Assembly (NCBI GenBank): GCA_023435945.1
Contig: JAEZLB010000317.1
Location: forward strand, 1-8,343
Source of the DNA: Pseudomonadota bacterium
GTDB lineage: Bacteria > Pseudomonadota > Gammaproteobacteria > Burkholderiales > Burkholderiaceae_D
Direction: 5' to 3'
Length of the DNA: 8,343 nucleotides
Shown here: in pieces, positions 1-7,259 of the stretch
Layout: each line of letters opens with the position of its first letter
How positions within the stretch are numbered: position 1 is the stretch's first letter
Translations under genes and position numbers: made by a program
Notes under the pieces: generated by a model
Database searches by the model: none
What the model was told of the DNA's origin: nothing
The model's input: the letters and a program-made list of their open reading frames with translations, nothing else

Positions 1-603
1 CTTCTCCATGAACGCAAAGCCAGCCGCGCGCCCGAGTCGGGCTTCGAGCGTCTCGCGGAATCGCTGCGCACGCTTGATGCCGCCGGTATCCGGCGACGCG
101 ACTACGATGTCCTGCGCGGCGGGGCTCGTCAGGAGATGGTCGGCAAATGTCGCCATTGCCTCGAGGCGAATCGTCATGCAGCGAAATGCGTTGTCGAATG
201 CAACTTCATTGTGAACGTCGAGTACGACGACCCGATCGATCCCCACTGCCTCGAACAGCGCAGCGACATAGCGAGTGGATACCGGGTCGTTCGGTTGAGT
301 TCGGCGGTCCTTTCGGGCGTATGCGAGATATGGAACGCAGGCGGTCACTCGCGCGGCGCCCGCGTCCTTCAGGCTTCCGCAGAAGAACAGCAGACGGCAC
401 AGCTTGTCATTGGCCGAGGCCTCGTGATCGCCGCACAGGCTCTGAATCACATAGCAGTCCTGTCCCAGCGCGTCTTCAAGCGTCCGCATCTTGTGTTCTC
501 CTGCATCGAACTCGCGTTCTTCGGTCGTGGCGAGCGAGATACCGAGCTGCTGTGCGACGGCGCGAGCGAACGATGCAGAGTGATTCGGACTGAACAGCAG
601 CAT
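1..603 (-). CDS. Ribose-phosphate pyrophosphokinase-like protein, C-terminus cut by window edge
   Basis: Reading the minus strand from the ATG at 603-601 gives 201 codons without a stop, running off the left edge. The family transfers pyrophosphate from ATP to ribose 5-phosphate, making PRPP in the cytoplasm for nucleotide synthesis and salvage. Visible family motifs are FDAGEHKMR at residues 32-40 (the FxDGE region), VIQSLCGD at 52-59, PYLAYARKDRR at 91-101, DVHNEVAFDNAF at 129-140 (the DxH metal/ATP region) and SPDTGGIKRAQ at 170-180. A GGAG seven bases upstream of the ATG supports this start; another ATG at 608-606 is out of frame. The first 201 residues cover the N-terminal domain and the start of the C-terminal one; the PRPP-binding loop lies outside the window. 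GEHKMR and ARKDRRTQPNDPVSTRYV differ from E. coli Prs and match a divergent Prs-like subfamily, so a housekeeping role is not assured. It is divergent from the usp operon. Confidence 0.9.
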   Translation of the reverse strand, partial: MLLFSPNHSASFARAVAQQLGISLATTEEREFDAGEHKMRTLEDALGQDCYVIQSLCGDHEASANDKLCRLLFFCGSLKDAGAARVTACVPYLAYARKDRRTQPNDPVSTRYVAALFEAVGIDRVVVLDVHNEVAFDNAFRCMTIRLEAMATFADHLLTSPAAQDIVVASPDTGGIKRAQRFRETLEARLGRAAGFAFMEK

Positions 604-844
604 TTCATTTCTCCAGGCTGTCGGAGTCTGAAACGTGAGCAGAGGATGACGCTATCGAACAGTCCTTCATGCCCGTGTGCGGATATGAAGGGTGCATTGC
701 AGTGCCCGTATCGATGTGCCGATCGAGCTGCGAGTTCTCCCTGCTGGATTGCGTGGATTGCCTAGCTAAAGCGTGAATGCATGAGCGGTAGGATCGGATG
801 TGCCATTTAACCGCACGAGCTATGCAGACCTTTGCGGGGGAGCA
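604..844. other. Divergent intergenic region between the Prs-like gene and the first usp gene
   Basis: These 241 bases must carry the promoters for both divergent genes. I could not find a convincing -35/-10 pair on either strand. The clearest structure is a near-perfect tandem 9-mer, TGGATTGCG then TGGATTGCC at 745-762, followed at once by CTAGCTAAAG. There is also a small palindrome, TGCATTGCA, near 692-700. A GC-rich Shine-Dalgarno, GGGGGAG, sits just before the usp ATG. Open frames crossing this stretch have no family resemblance and are extensions or shadows of neighbours. Confidence 0.5.
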
Positions 845-1309
845 ATGTACCAGAACATCCTGGTTCCGGTGGACGGCAGCGAGGCTTCCCGGCTCGCGTT
901 GGCTGAGGCAATCGAATACGCGAAACCCAGCGGGGCGAGATTGCAACTCATGCATGTCCTGGATGAGTTCGTGGTCGTGCCTGCCGTGGATGCGGCGTAT
1001 ATGTCCTCCGCGTACGCAGACACCGTAGCTGCACTGGGCGAATACGGGCGGCAGATTCTTGGTGATGCCGAAGCCATGGTGAAGCAGGCAGGTGTCGAGG
1101 TGCAATCTGCGTTTGTCGAAACCATGGGCCATCGGGTGGCCGAACTGATCATCGAGAAGGCCAGGCAGTGGCCGGCGGATCTCATCGTGATGGGTACTCA
1201 CGGGCGGCGCGGTTTGCGCCGACTCGTCCTGGGAAGCGACGCCGAATGGGTATTGCGTTCCACACCCGTCCCAGTGCTGATGGTTCGCAGCCCCGAGACT
1301 GCCGGCTAG
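845..1309 (+). CDS. Universal stress protein, single UspA domain (154 aa)
   Basis: A single-domain cytoplasmic Usp of normal family length. It opens with [15 protein letters not shown], the first beta strand and the Asp that contacts the adenine nucleotide. It ends with the ATP-binding signature G-x2-G-x9-G-S at G117, G120, G130 and S131, inside [12 protein letters not shown] and LGSDAE, followed by the closing strand PVPVLMV. These residues predict an ATP-binding rather than an ATP-free Usp. Such proteins dimerise and act in survival of starvation, oxidative stress or energy stress, often through unidentified partners. I chose ATG 845 because GGGGGAG lies directly before it and because the family begins here; an in-frame ATG at 800 would add 15 residues unlike the family. 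The ABC ATPase begins 38 bases after its stop on the same strand, so it probably leads the exporter operon. It resembles the second Usp at 6753-7211 along its whole length. Confidence 0.95.
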   Translation: MYQNILVPVDGSEASRLALAEAIEYAKPSGARLQLMHVLDEFVVVPAVDAAYMSSAYADTVAALGEYGRQILGDAEAMVKQAGVEVQSAFVETMGHRVAELIIEKARQWPADLIVMGTHGRRGLRRLVLGSDAEWVLRSTPVPVLMVRSPETAG

Positions 1310-1347
1310 ACACCGCCCCGGTTTCGGTGCGACAGGACGGGCGCCTC

Positions 1348-2058
1348 GTGAACAGCCAGCCCATTCTGAGCGCCCGTGCGCTCGCGAAGGTCTATCGCAG
1401 CGGTGAGGTGGAGGTTCACGCGCTACGCGGTGTGGACCTGAGCCTCGATGCCGGAGAGATGGTCGTGCTCCTCGGCGCGTCGGGCAGTGGCAAATCGACC
1501 TTACTGAACATCCTGGGCGGCTTGGATACGCCGACGAGCGGAGAGGTTCGATTCCTCGATCTGCAGCTCGCAGCGCTGGATGACGCGGGACTCACGCGCT
1601 ACCGGCGTAATCACGTGGGCTTCGTATTTCAGTTCTACAACCTGATTCCAAGTCTGACGGCTCTCGAGAATGTCGCGCTCGTGACGGAGATCGCGCTGGC
1701 CCCAATGTCCGCGCAGGAGTCGCTGCAATTGGTCGGTTTGGGCGAGCGCATGGACCATTTCCCTGCGCAGCTCTCCGGTGGCGAACAGCAACGAGTCGCG
1801 ATTGCGCGGGCGATCGCGAAGCGGCCTGATCTGTTGCTCTGCGATGAGCCCACCGGCGCGTTGGATAGCCCCACCGGCGTGCTGGTGCTCGAAGCCATCG
1901 AGCGCATCCATGAGGAGCTCGGTACGACCACTGCGCTGATCACGCACAACTCGGTGATCGCCAGCATCGCTCATCGCGTGCTGTCGATGCGAGATGGACG
2001 GATTCACGCTGAATCGCACAACCCGACGCGCAAGGCTGCACGTGAGCTGTCATGGTGA
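1348..2058 (+). CDS. ABC transporter ATP-binding protein, MacB/LolD type (236 aa)
   Basis: Cytoplasmic ATPase that powers the permease encoded next. It has all the nucleotide-binding elements: Walker [10 protein letters not shown] at residues 43-51, the Q-loop glutamine in FVFQFYNL near Q95, the signature LSGGEQQRV at 142-150, Walker B LLLCDEP at 162-168 with catalytic Glu167, the D-loop ALDSPTG, and the switch histidine H200 in ALITH. The length and the [13 protein letters not shown] segment after the Q-loop are typical of the MacB/LolD/FtsE branch, which works with FtsX-fold permeases by mechanotransmission. The start is taken as GTG 1348, with AGGACGG upstream; an in-frame GTG at 1327 would add seven residues and cannot be excluded. 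The open frame extends back into usp, but that part has no family similarity. Its stop overlaps the permease start in ATGGTGA, implying coupled translation. Confidence 0.95.
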   Translation: MNSQPILSARALAKVYRSGEVEVHALRGVDLSLDAGEMVVLLGASGSGKSTLLNILGGLDTPTSGEVRFLDLQLAALDDAGLTRYRRNHVGFVFQFYNLIPSLTALENVALVTEIALAPMSAQESLQLVGLGERMDHFPAQLSGGEQQRVAIARAIAKRPDLLLCDEPTGALDSPTGVLVLEAIERIHEELGTTTALITHNSVIASIAHRVLSMRDGRIHAESHNPTRKAARELSW

Positions 2059-4421
2059 AGCGAGCCCTGCATCGCAAGCTGTGGCGGGATCTGTGGCGCA
2101 TGCGCGGACAGGCCCTCGCCATCGGCTTGATCGCGGCCTCGGGCATCGGCGTGCTGATCATGGGACTGTCCACCGTCGAGTCCCTGGAAGAAACCGCGCG
2201 CGCCTATTACGAGCGCTATCGATTTGCACACGTCTTTGCGCGCGTGAAACGCGCACCAGAACACATTGCCAAGCAGATCCAGGATCTGCCGGGCGTGCAG
2301 AGTGCGCAGACCCGAGTGGTGCAAAGTGCCGTGCTCGAGATTCGCGGGTTCGAGGAGCCCGTGGTGGCACAACTCGTCTCGTTACCGACGGATGGCGCGC
2401 CGCATCTGAATGAACTGGCGCTGCGGGAAGGGCGCTTGCCACGTTCCCGCAACACACACGAAGCCGTGATATCCGAACCGTTCGCTCGAGCGCATGGCCT
2501 GCATCCGGGTGCGACGATTCGAGCGATGCTGAACGGCAGCTGGCGCGAGCTGATACTCGTCGGCGTCGCGCTCTCGCCGGAGTATGTCTACACGATCGGC
2601 CCCGGCGCTCTCATGCCGGACGACGCCAGATTCGGCGTGCTGTGGCTGGACGAGAAAATGCTGCAAGCGGCATTCGATCTCACGGGCGCATTCAATGACG
2701 TCAGCGTGACGCTTCTGCGCGGTGCAAGCGCTCAGACGGTCATCGTCGGTATGGATCGCATCCTCGATCGCTATGGGGGCATCGGAGCCTATGCGAGGGC
2801 TGATCAGCCCTCGAACTGGTTCCTGATGAACGAGATCGCGCAGCTCCGCACGATGTCGACGATCCTGCCGAGCGTCTTCATGCTCGTGGCCGCCTTCCTG
2901 ACGAACATGGTGCTCGCGCGCCTGATTGCGATCGAAAGAAGCGAGATCGGGCTGCTGAAGGCGTTCGGCTACACTCATCGTGAGATTGCTGTGCACTACG
3001 CACAGTTCGTCCTGGCGATCGGCGCGCTCGGCGTTTTGCTCGGTTGGATTCTCGGCTACTGGCTGGGCGCCTATCAGACGCGGGTGTACGCACAGTTCTA
3101 TCACTTTCCCTTTCTGTTGTTTCGTCCGGGCGCGGGATCGTTCGTGGTCGGAGCCGTCGTCGGGCTCGGCGCGGCGCTCGCAGGTGCGCTGAGAGCCGTG
3201 CGGGGGGCCGCGAAACTGCCGCCAGCCGAAGCGATGCGGCTGCCGGCACCGCCGATGTTTCACAAGCCGCGCATTGCGCGGTTGCGTTTCGCCCAGCGAA
3301 TCGAGCATCTGACCCGGATCATCCTGCGGCAGATCGAGCGCTGGCCTCTGCGCTCGGGCACGACCTGCGCCGGCATTGCCATGTCGATTGCAGTGCTCGT
3401 ACTTTCGATGCAGTGGCTCGATGCCATCGATCGCATGGTCGATGTCTATTTCAGACAGGCGCAATCGCAGCAGGTGACCGTAAGCTTCGTGGAGCCTCGC
3501 ACGGCGGACGCTGCCCGCGCGCTCGCTCGACTACCCGGGGTGCTGTCCGTCGAGCCGATGCGCATCGTGCCGGCGAGGCTGCGCGCCGGACGACATGAGC
3601 GGCGAGAGGCACTGCAAGGTTTGCCCGCACGGCAGGAGTTGTACCGGGTCTATGGCGCTGACGGTCGAGCGCTCGTGCTGCCGAAAGAGGGCGTCATCAT
3701 CTCCTCGATGCTGGCCAGGCTTCTGGGCGTCGGGCGCGGGGATTCGATCGAGGTCGAAGTCCTCGAGGGCCGTCGCCAAGTCCTTCGCGTGTCGGTTGCG
3801 GGCACATTCGAGACCTATATCGGCGCCCCCGCATATATCGAGATCGGCGTGCTTGCCCGGCTGTTGGATGAATCTCCCACGGTGTCGAGCGTGCATCTGC
3901 GCGTCGATCGCCTGGAGCAAGCCCGACTGCTGCGTCGGTTGCAGACGCTCCCGGGCATCAGTGGTATCGCCATCAAGGACGCCGCGATTCGGATGTTCGA
4001 CGAGACGATGGCCAGGACGATGCTGATCTTCGTGTCGTTCTTTGTCGCCTTCTCGTGTGCGCTCGCGTTCGGCGTCACCTATAACGCCGCGAGAATCGCT
4101 CTGTCGGAGAGAGGCCGCGAGCTTGCGACCTTGCGTGTGCTTGGATTCACCAGATCCGAGATTTCGTACCTTTTGCTGGGCGAGCTCGCTCTGCTCACGC
4201 TGATGGCTCTGCCTCTGGGATGCTTCGTGGGCGGGCTCATCGCGCGCCTGATCGTGCGCGGATTCGAAACGGAGCTCTATCGCGTGCCGTTCATCATCGA
4301 GCGCTCGACGTACGGGGCAGCCATTGTGATCGGCGCGCTCGCGACCGCGTTGTCAGCACTGTTCGTCAGGCGGCGGATCGATCGGCTGGATCTCATCGCC
4401 GTGCTGAAGACACGCGAGTGA
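2052..4421 (+). CDS. ABC transporter permease with two FtsX/MacB modules (789 aa)
   Basis: Inner-membrane permease of the exporter. Eight hydrophobic segments are visible at about residues 21-40, 270-290, 313-337, 360-383, 433-453, 656-677, 705-733 and 752-771. They form two repeats, each one helix, a periplasmic domain of roughly 200 residues, then three helices. Each repeat has the FtsX-family coupling segment after its second helix: [18 protein letters not shown] at 295-312 and [20 protein letters not shown] at 685-704. MacB and LolC/E have four helices per chain and dimerise, so this single chain may supply both halves of the channel; that is inference from topology. The ATG lies within the ATPase gene, overlapping by seven bases, and the adaptor gene follows after two bases. 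Family members export lipoproteins, peptides, antibiotics or other hydrophobic molecules; nothing here identifies the substrate. Confidence 0.93.
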   Translation: MVKRALHRKLWRDLWRMRGQALAIGLIAASGIGVLIMGLSTVESLEETARAYYERYRFAHVFARVKRAPEHIAKQIQDLPGVQSAQTRVVQSAVLEIRGFEEPVVAQLVSLPTDGAPHLNELALREGRLPRSRNTHEAVISEPFARAHGLHPGATIRAMLNGSWRELILVGVALSPEYVYTIGPGALMPDDARFGVLWLDEKMLQAAFDLTGAFNDVSVTLLRGASAQTVIVGMDRILDRYGGIGAYARADQPSNWFLMNEIAQLRTMSTILPSVFMLVAAFLTNMVLARLIAIERSEIGLLKAFGYTHREIAVHYAQFVLAIGALGVLLGWILGYWLGAYQTRVYAQFYHFPFLLFRPGAGSFVVGAVVGLGAALAGALRAVRGAAKLPPAEAMRLPAPPMFHKPRIARLRFAQRIEHLTRIILRQIERWPLRSGTTCAGIAMSIAVLVLSMQWLDAIDRMVDVYFRQAQSQQVTVSFVEPRTADAARALARLPGVLSVEPMRIVPARLRAGRHERREALQGLPARQELYRVYGADGRALVLPKEGVIISSMLARLLGVGRGDSIEVEVLEGRRQVLRVSVAGTFETYIGAPAYIEIGVLARLLDESPTVSSVHLRVDRLEQARLLRRLQTLPGISGIAIKDAAIRMFDETMARTMLIFVSFFVAFSCALAFGVTYNAARIALSERGRELATLRVLGFTRSEISYLLLGELALLTLMALPLGCFVGGLIARLIVRGFETELYRVPFIIERSTYGAAIVIGALATALSALFVRRRIDRLDLIAVLKTRE

Positions 4422-4423
4422 TC

Positions 4424-5647
4424 ATGGATCCGGCCCTGCGACGCAGAGCGCTCTTCTGGACGCCCGCGGTCGCCGCGTTTGCGCTGGCGCTCGTCTGGCT
4501 GTTCAAGCCGCAGCCGATCGCTGTGGACCTGGCGACTGTGCGGCGGGGTCCGCTGCAAGTCACGGTCAGCGATGAAGGCGAAACGCGAGTCCGCGACATG
4601 TTCGTCGTATCGGCATCCATCACGGGCCTGATGCGGAGAGTCGAGCTCGAGCCAGGAGACAAGGTCGTGGCGAACGAGACCATCATCGCCCGGCTCGAGC
4701 CATCGGTGCCGATGTTCCTGGACGAGCGGGCGGCGGCTGAGGCGAGCGCCGGAGTTGATGCGGCTGCCGCAGCGCGGAGTCTCGCCGAAGCGCAGCTTCG
4801 CCACGCCGAGGCGGAGCGCGACTTTGCCGAATCGGAGCTGAGGCGTCTGCGTGCACTCGCAAGTCGCGAGACGATCTCCGAGAACGATCTGGATTCTGCG
4901 TCGCGGCGCGCGAAGACGGCTGTGGCGGCGGTTGAAGAGGCAAAGGCTGCCGTCAGGATGCGCGAGTCGGAGTTCAATCAGGCGCATGCCCGACTGTTGA
5001 ATCCGGGACAGGCCAAACGTTCAGCGAAGGATTGCGATTGCGTCCTGGTGTACTCGCCGGTGTCCGGATCAGTCCTGCGCGTGTTGCAGGAGAGCGAAGG
5101 CATCGTTTCAGCGGGGACACCGATCATCGAGATGGGGGATCCGCGGAGCCTCGAAGTCGAGGTGGACCTGCTTTCGGAAGAAGCCGTTCGCGTCAGGCCC
5201 GGGCAACGGGCACTGATCGAAGGGTGGGGTGGGCAGGCTCCGCTGGAGGGTGTTGTTCGGCGTGTCGAGCCCTTCGGCTTCACGAAAGTGTCGGCCCTCG
5301 GTATCGAGGAGCAGCGGGTCAACGTGATCATCGATCTGACGAGCGCCTATGAGCAGTGGCAATCGCTGGGTCATGGGTATCGGGTCGAGCCGCACATCAT
5401 CGTGTGGGAGTCGCGGGACGAGATCGTGGCGCCGCTCTCGGCTCTTTTTCGCGACGGTGAAAGTTGGGCGGTCTTCGTCAGTAACGGCGGGCGTGCATCG
5501 CTGCGTCATGTGCAGATCGGGCAGGAGAATGGTGTGTACGCGCAAATCATGGAGGGTATTACTCCGGGGGAACGCATCGTGCTGCATCCCAACGATCGAG
5601 TATCTGACGGTGTACGCATCGAGGAGCGCAGTTCGCAAGCGACCTAG
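4424..5647 (+). CDS. HlyD-type periplasmic adaptor (membrane fusion) subunit (407 aa)
   Basis: Periplasmic adaptor anchored in the inner membrane, expected to connect the permease to a TolC-like outer-membrane channel. Features in order: an uncleaved-looking N-terminal helix at residues 9-27 after a basic start; a first beta/lipoyl half at about 45-92 (ITGLMRRVELEPGDKV); an alpha hairpin rich in Ala, Glu and Arg at about 100-190; the second lipoyl half VYSPVSGSVLRVLQESEGIV at 209-228; a beta-barrel with GDPRSLEVEVDLLSEEAV; and a membrane-proximal domain containing SALGIEEQRVNVIIDL and a closing PGERIVLHP. ATG 4424 is two bases after the permease stop. An in-frame GTG at 4418 overlaps that stop as GTGA and would add two residues; upstream Shine-Dalgarno evidence does not decide between them. 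No outer-membrane factor is encoded in the window. A CxC pair (C204, C206) just before the second lipoyl half is unusual for a periplasmic adaptor. Confidence 0.93.
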   Translation: MDPALRRRALFWTPAVAAFALALVWLFKPQPIAVDLATVRRGPLQVTVSDEGETRVRDMFVVSASITGLMRRVELEPGDKVVANETIIARLEPSVPMFLDERAAAEASAGVDAAAAARSLAEAQLRHAEAERDFAESELRRLRALASRETISENDLDSASRRAKTAVAAVEEAKAAVRMRESEFNQAHARLLNPGQAKRSAKDCDCVLVYSPVSGSVLRVLQESEGIVSAGTPIIEMGDPRSLEVEVDLLSEEAVRVRPGQRALIEGWGGQAPLEGVVRRVEPFGFTKVSALGIEEQRVNVIIDLTSAYEQWQSLGHGYRVEPHIIVWESRDEIVAPLSALFRDGESWAVFVSNGGRASLRHVQIGQENGVYAQIMEGITPGERIVLHPNDRVSDGVRIEERSSQAT

Positions 5648-5762
5648 CGGCGACTCGAATCGTCATCCGAATCCACAGAAGTGTCGTGCATCTGCAGTGA
5701 CGAGATGCCGCTGATCATCGATCCGCAGGATCATCGCCGTGCATGTGCCTCTCCTGCTCGGC
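5648..5762. other. Convergent intergenic gap with weak hairpins
   Basis: This 115-base gap lies between the stop of the adaptor gene and the stop of the minus-strand phosphoribosyltransferase. Both transcripts should end here. Two weak inverted repeats are present: GCATCT at 5688-5693 with AGATGC at 5703-5708, and the small GATCC-GCA-GGATC hairpin just after. Neither has a following T-tract on either strand, so I do not call an intrinsic terminator. No gene was seen. Confidence 0.4.
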
Positions 5763-6413
5763 TCACCGCAGGGACTCGTTCGTCGATCGTGTGAGTAGCT
5801 CGGTCACTTCTGCGTCGCTGGTTTGAGCGAAGTCCTCATACCATTGGGCAACGGCGCTGAAAGAGGAGGGCGTGCTCAGGCACACGACCTGGTCCGCTTC
5901 CCTGGACAACAATTCGCACGCGCTGACGGATGCGACGGGAAGTGCGACGACGACCTCCTTCGCCTCGAGCTTTCGTGCGGCACGCACCGCCGCGAGCATG
6001 CTGGCGCCGGTCGCCGCGCCATCATCCACGAGCAGCACGATCTGGTCTTTCAGCGTGAGTGGCGGGCGCGTACCCCGGTAGGCCTTCTCGCGTCGATCCA
6101 GTTCGATGTGCTCTGCTGCTTGCGCGTGCTCGATCGCTCCCGGATCTCTGAACCATGCGAGGAGCTCTTCATTGATCACCGTGACACCGCCAGAGGCGAT
6201 AGCCCCGATGGCAAGCTCCGGCTGTCCAGGCGCGCCGATCTTGCGAACGATCATCACGTCCAGTGGAGCATGAATCGCCCGTGCGATCTCGAAAGCTACG
6301 GGAACGCCGCCGCGTGGCAAGCCGAGTACAGCGATGTCGGGCTGGTTGCGGTACTTGCACAGGAGCCCTGCCAACTCGCGTCCAGCGCTGACTCGGTTTG
6401 CAAACGGTTTCAT
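5763..6413 (-). CDS. Phosphoribosyltransferase family protein, COG1926 type (216 aa)
   Basis: Predicted cytoplasmic type I phosphoribosyltransferase. The PRPP-binding signature is VLLVDDGAATGAS at residues 126-138, with the two acidic residues D130 and D131 that hold the ribose hydroxyls. The N-terminal pattern FANRVSAGRELAGLL at 4-18, then VLGLPRGGVPVAFEIA at 29-44 and DVMIVRKIGAPGQPELAIGAI at 52-72, and the tail WYEDFAQTSDAEVTELL mark the poorly characterised COG1926 group, not the classical hypoxanthine, uracil or adenine enzymes. The length is normal for the group. The acceptor base or other substrate is unknown. The start at 6413 has AGGACGGAC a few bases upstream. It is transcribed away from the second usp gene and towards the exporter operon. 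Its co-occurrence with a PRPP synthetase-like gene in the same window is consistent with PRPP-dependent salvage or signalling, but that link is inference. Confidence 0.92.
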   Translation of the reverse strand: MKPFANRVSAGRELAGLLCKYRNQPDIAVLGLPRGGVPVAFEIARAIHAPLDVMIVRKIGAPGQPELAIGAIASGGVTVINEELLAWFRDPGAIEHAQAAEHIELDRREKAYRGTRPPLTLKDQIVLLVDDGAATGASMLAAVRAARKLEAKEVVVALPVASVSACELLSREADQVVCLSTPSSFSAVAQWYEDFAQTSDAEVTELLTRSTNESLR

Positions 6414-6752
6414 CGCGTCCGTCCTGAATGCGCTCTCAGTGGCTATTTATATGCCCGTCTGCGCGCGTGGGATTGAGGGACTATTCGGATCGCACTCAGG
6501 TTGTCCCCTCACCCCACGTGACGCCGCAGTGATGCTGCAGTGCTGCATCGAGAATCGCACTCGCTGGTGCTGACGCTGCCGGTAGGAGTTCGAACACGCA
6601 GATGTCCGACGGGTGCGAGAGACTCGATATGCACGCGCCTTTCTGCCAACGACGAGTCGAACGCAAGCCAACTACGTACTGCTTCGGGGAGCTTCCACGC
6701 TGCCAGCCTTGTACGGCAGGCGCCTATCTTCTGCACTCGAGAGGAATGTTCT
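6414..6752. other. Divergent regulatory gap between the phosphoribosyltransferase and second usp genes
   Basis: These 339 bases hold no credible gene. They should contain both divergent promoters and the usp leader. A dyad lies at 6531-6549, GATGC-T-GCA-G-TGC-T-GCATC, symmetrical except for paired T/T mismatches. It sits between two copies of ATCGCACTC, at 6489-6497 and 6554-6562. Close to the usp start there is a short inverted repeat, CTGCC at 6700-6704 with GGCAG at 6715-6719, running into the palindrome AGGCGCCT at 6718-6725. On the minus strand a TATAAA (6451-6446) is placed 33 bases before the phosphoribosyltransferase ATG but lacks a good -35 box. No FNR-type TTGAT-N4-ATCAA site was found by eye. 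Confidence 0.45.
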
Positions 6753-7211
6753 ATGTACAAGCGCATTCTCGTGCCGTTCGATGGCAGTCCTGCCTCGACG
6801 CAAGGTTTGAAGGAGGCATTGCGACTGGCGAAGGCCTCTGGCGCGACGCTACGCGTCATCTACGTGGTCAATGAATTCGTTCTGGATCCGGGCTATTCCT
6901 CTGGGGGTTACTGCGAGTCGTTCATCGAAGCCTTTCGCGCGACGGGTGCCCAAGTGCTCGCGCAAGCCGAGGCATTGGCGCGCGCGGCATCGGTGGAGTG
7001 TCAGGTCGAGTTGAAAGAAACGATCGGCGGTAACGTGCCAGAGCTCATTCTCCAAGCCGCACGTGAGTGGCATCCAGATCTCATCGTGATGGGAACCCAC
7101 GGCCGCCGCGGCATGAAACGGGCAATGCTGGGGAGCGATGCCGAGATGGTCCTGCGCGGCGCTCCCGTGCCTGTGTTGCTCGTGCGCGGTGAAGCGCAGG
7201 TGGCGGCATGA
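6753..7211 (+). CDS. Universal stress protein, single UspA domain (152 aa)
   Basis: Second ATP-binding type Usp in the window. It begins MYKRILVPFDGSPAS and carries [12 protein letters not shown] with the nucleotide-binding glycines G114 and G117, then G127-S128 in LGSDAE, giving the complete G-x2-G-x9-G-S motif. The closing strand is APVPVLLVRG. The start ATG 6753 follows GAGAGGA at a seven-base spacing. The frame is open for 71 codons upstream, but that part does not resemble the family and has no comparable ribosome site. It is colinear with the first Usp at 845-1309, sharing the opening strand, the nucleotide-binding loop and the C-terminal strand, so the two are paralogs that may form homo- or heterodimers. 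The CHAD-domain gene follows 48 bases downstream on the same strand and is probably cotranscribed. Confidence 0.95.
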   Translation: MYKRILVPFDGSPASTQGLKEALRLAKASGATLRVIYVVNEFVLDPGYSSGGYCESFIEAFRATGAQVLAQAEALARAASVECQVELKETIGGNVPELILQAAREWHPDLIVMGTHGRRGMKRAMLGSDAEMVLRGAPVPVLLVRGEAQVAA

Positions 7212-7259
7212 GCATTGAAGTCAGAATGAACAGATGAACCCGGGAGTAGGGGTGCGCCG

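Noticed and set aside
136..765. A 209-codon plus-strand open frame across the left edge gene and the divergent gap
   Set aside because: It lies antisense to the Prs-like gene, which shows strong family motifs, and its own product resembles nothing I recognise.
605..1201. A 198-codon minus-strand open frame over the first usp gene
   Set aside because: It is the antisense shadow of usp; its product has no family signal.
2382..3464. A 360-codon open frame on the minus strand opposite the permease gene
   Set aside because: It is a GC-driven shadow of the permease. The composition is rich in His, Arg and Gln with no recognisable motif, while the plus-strand product has clear family motifs throughout.
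5688..5708. Inverted repeat between the adaptor and phosphoribosyltransferase genes as a terminator
   Set aside because: Six pairs with a nine-base loop and no T-tract on either strand is not enough.
6446..6451. TATAAA on the minus strand as a -10 box for the phosphoribosyltransferase gene
   Set aside because: The position is plausible, but at 16-18 base spacing there is no acceptable -35 element, so it stays a weak candidate only.
6540..6752. A 71-codon N-terminal extension of the second Usp
   Set aside because: Family proteins begin at MYKRILVPF, and the only good ribosome site is the one before ATG 6753.
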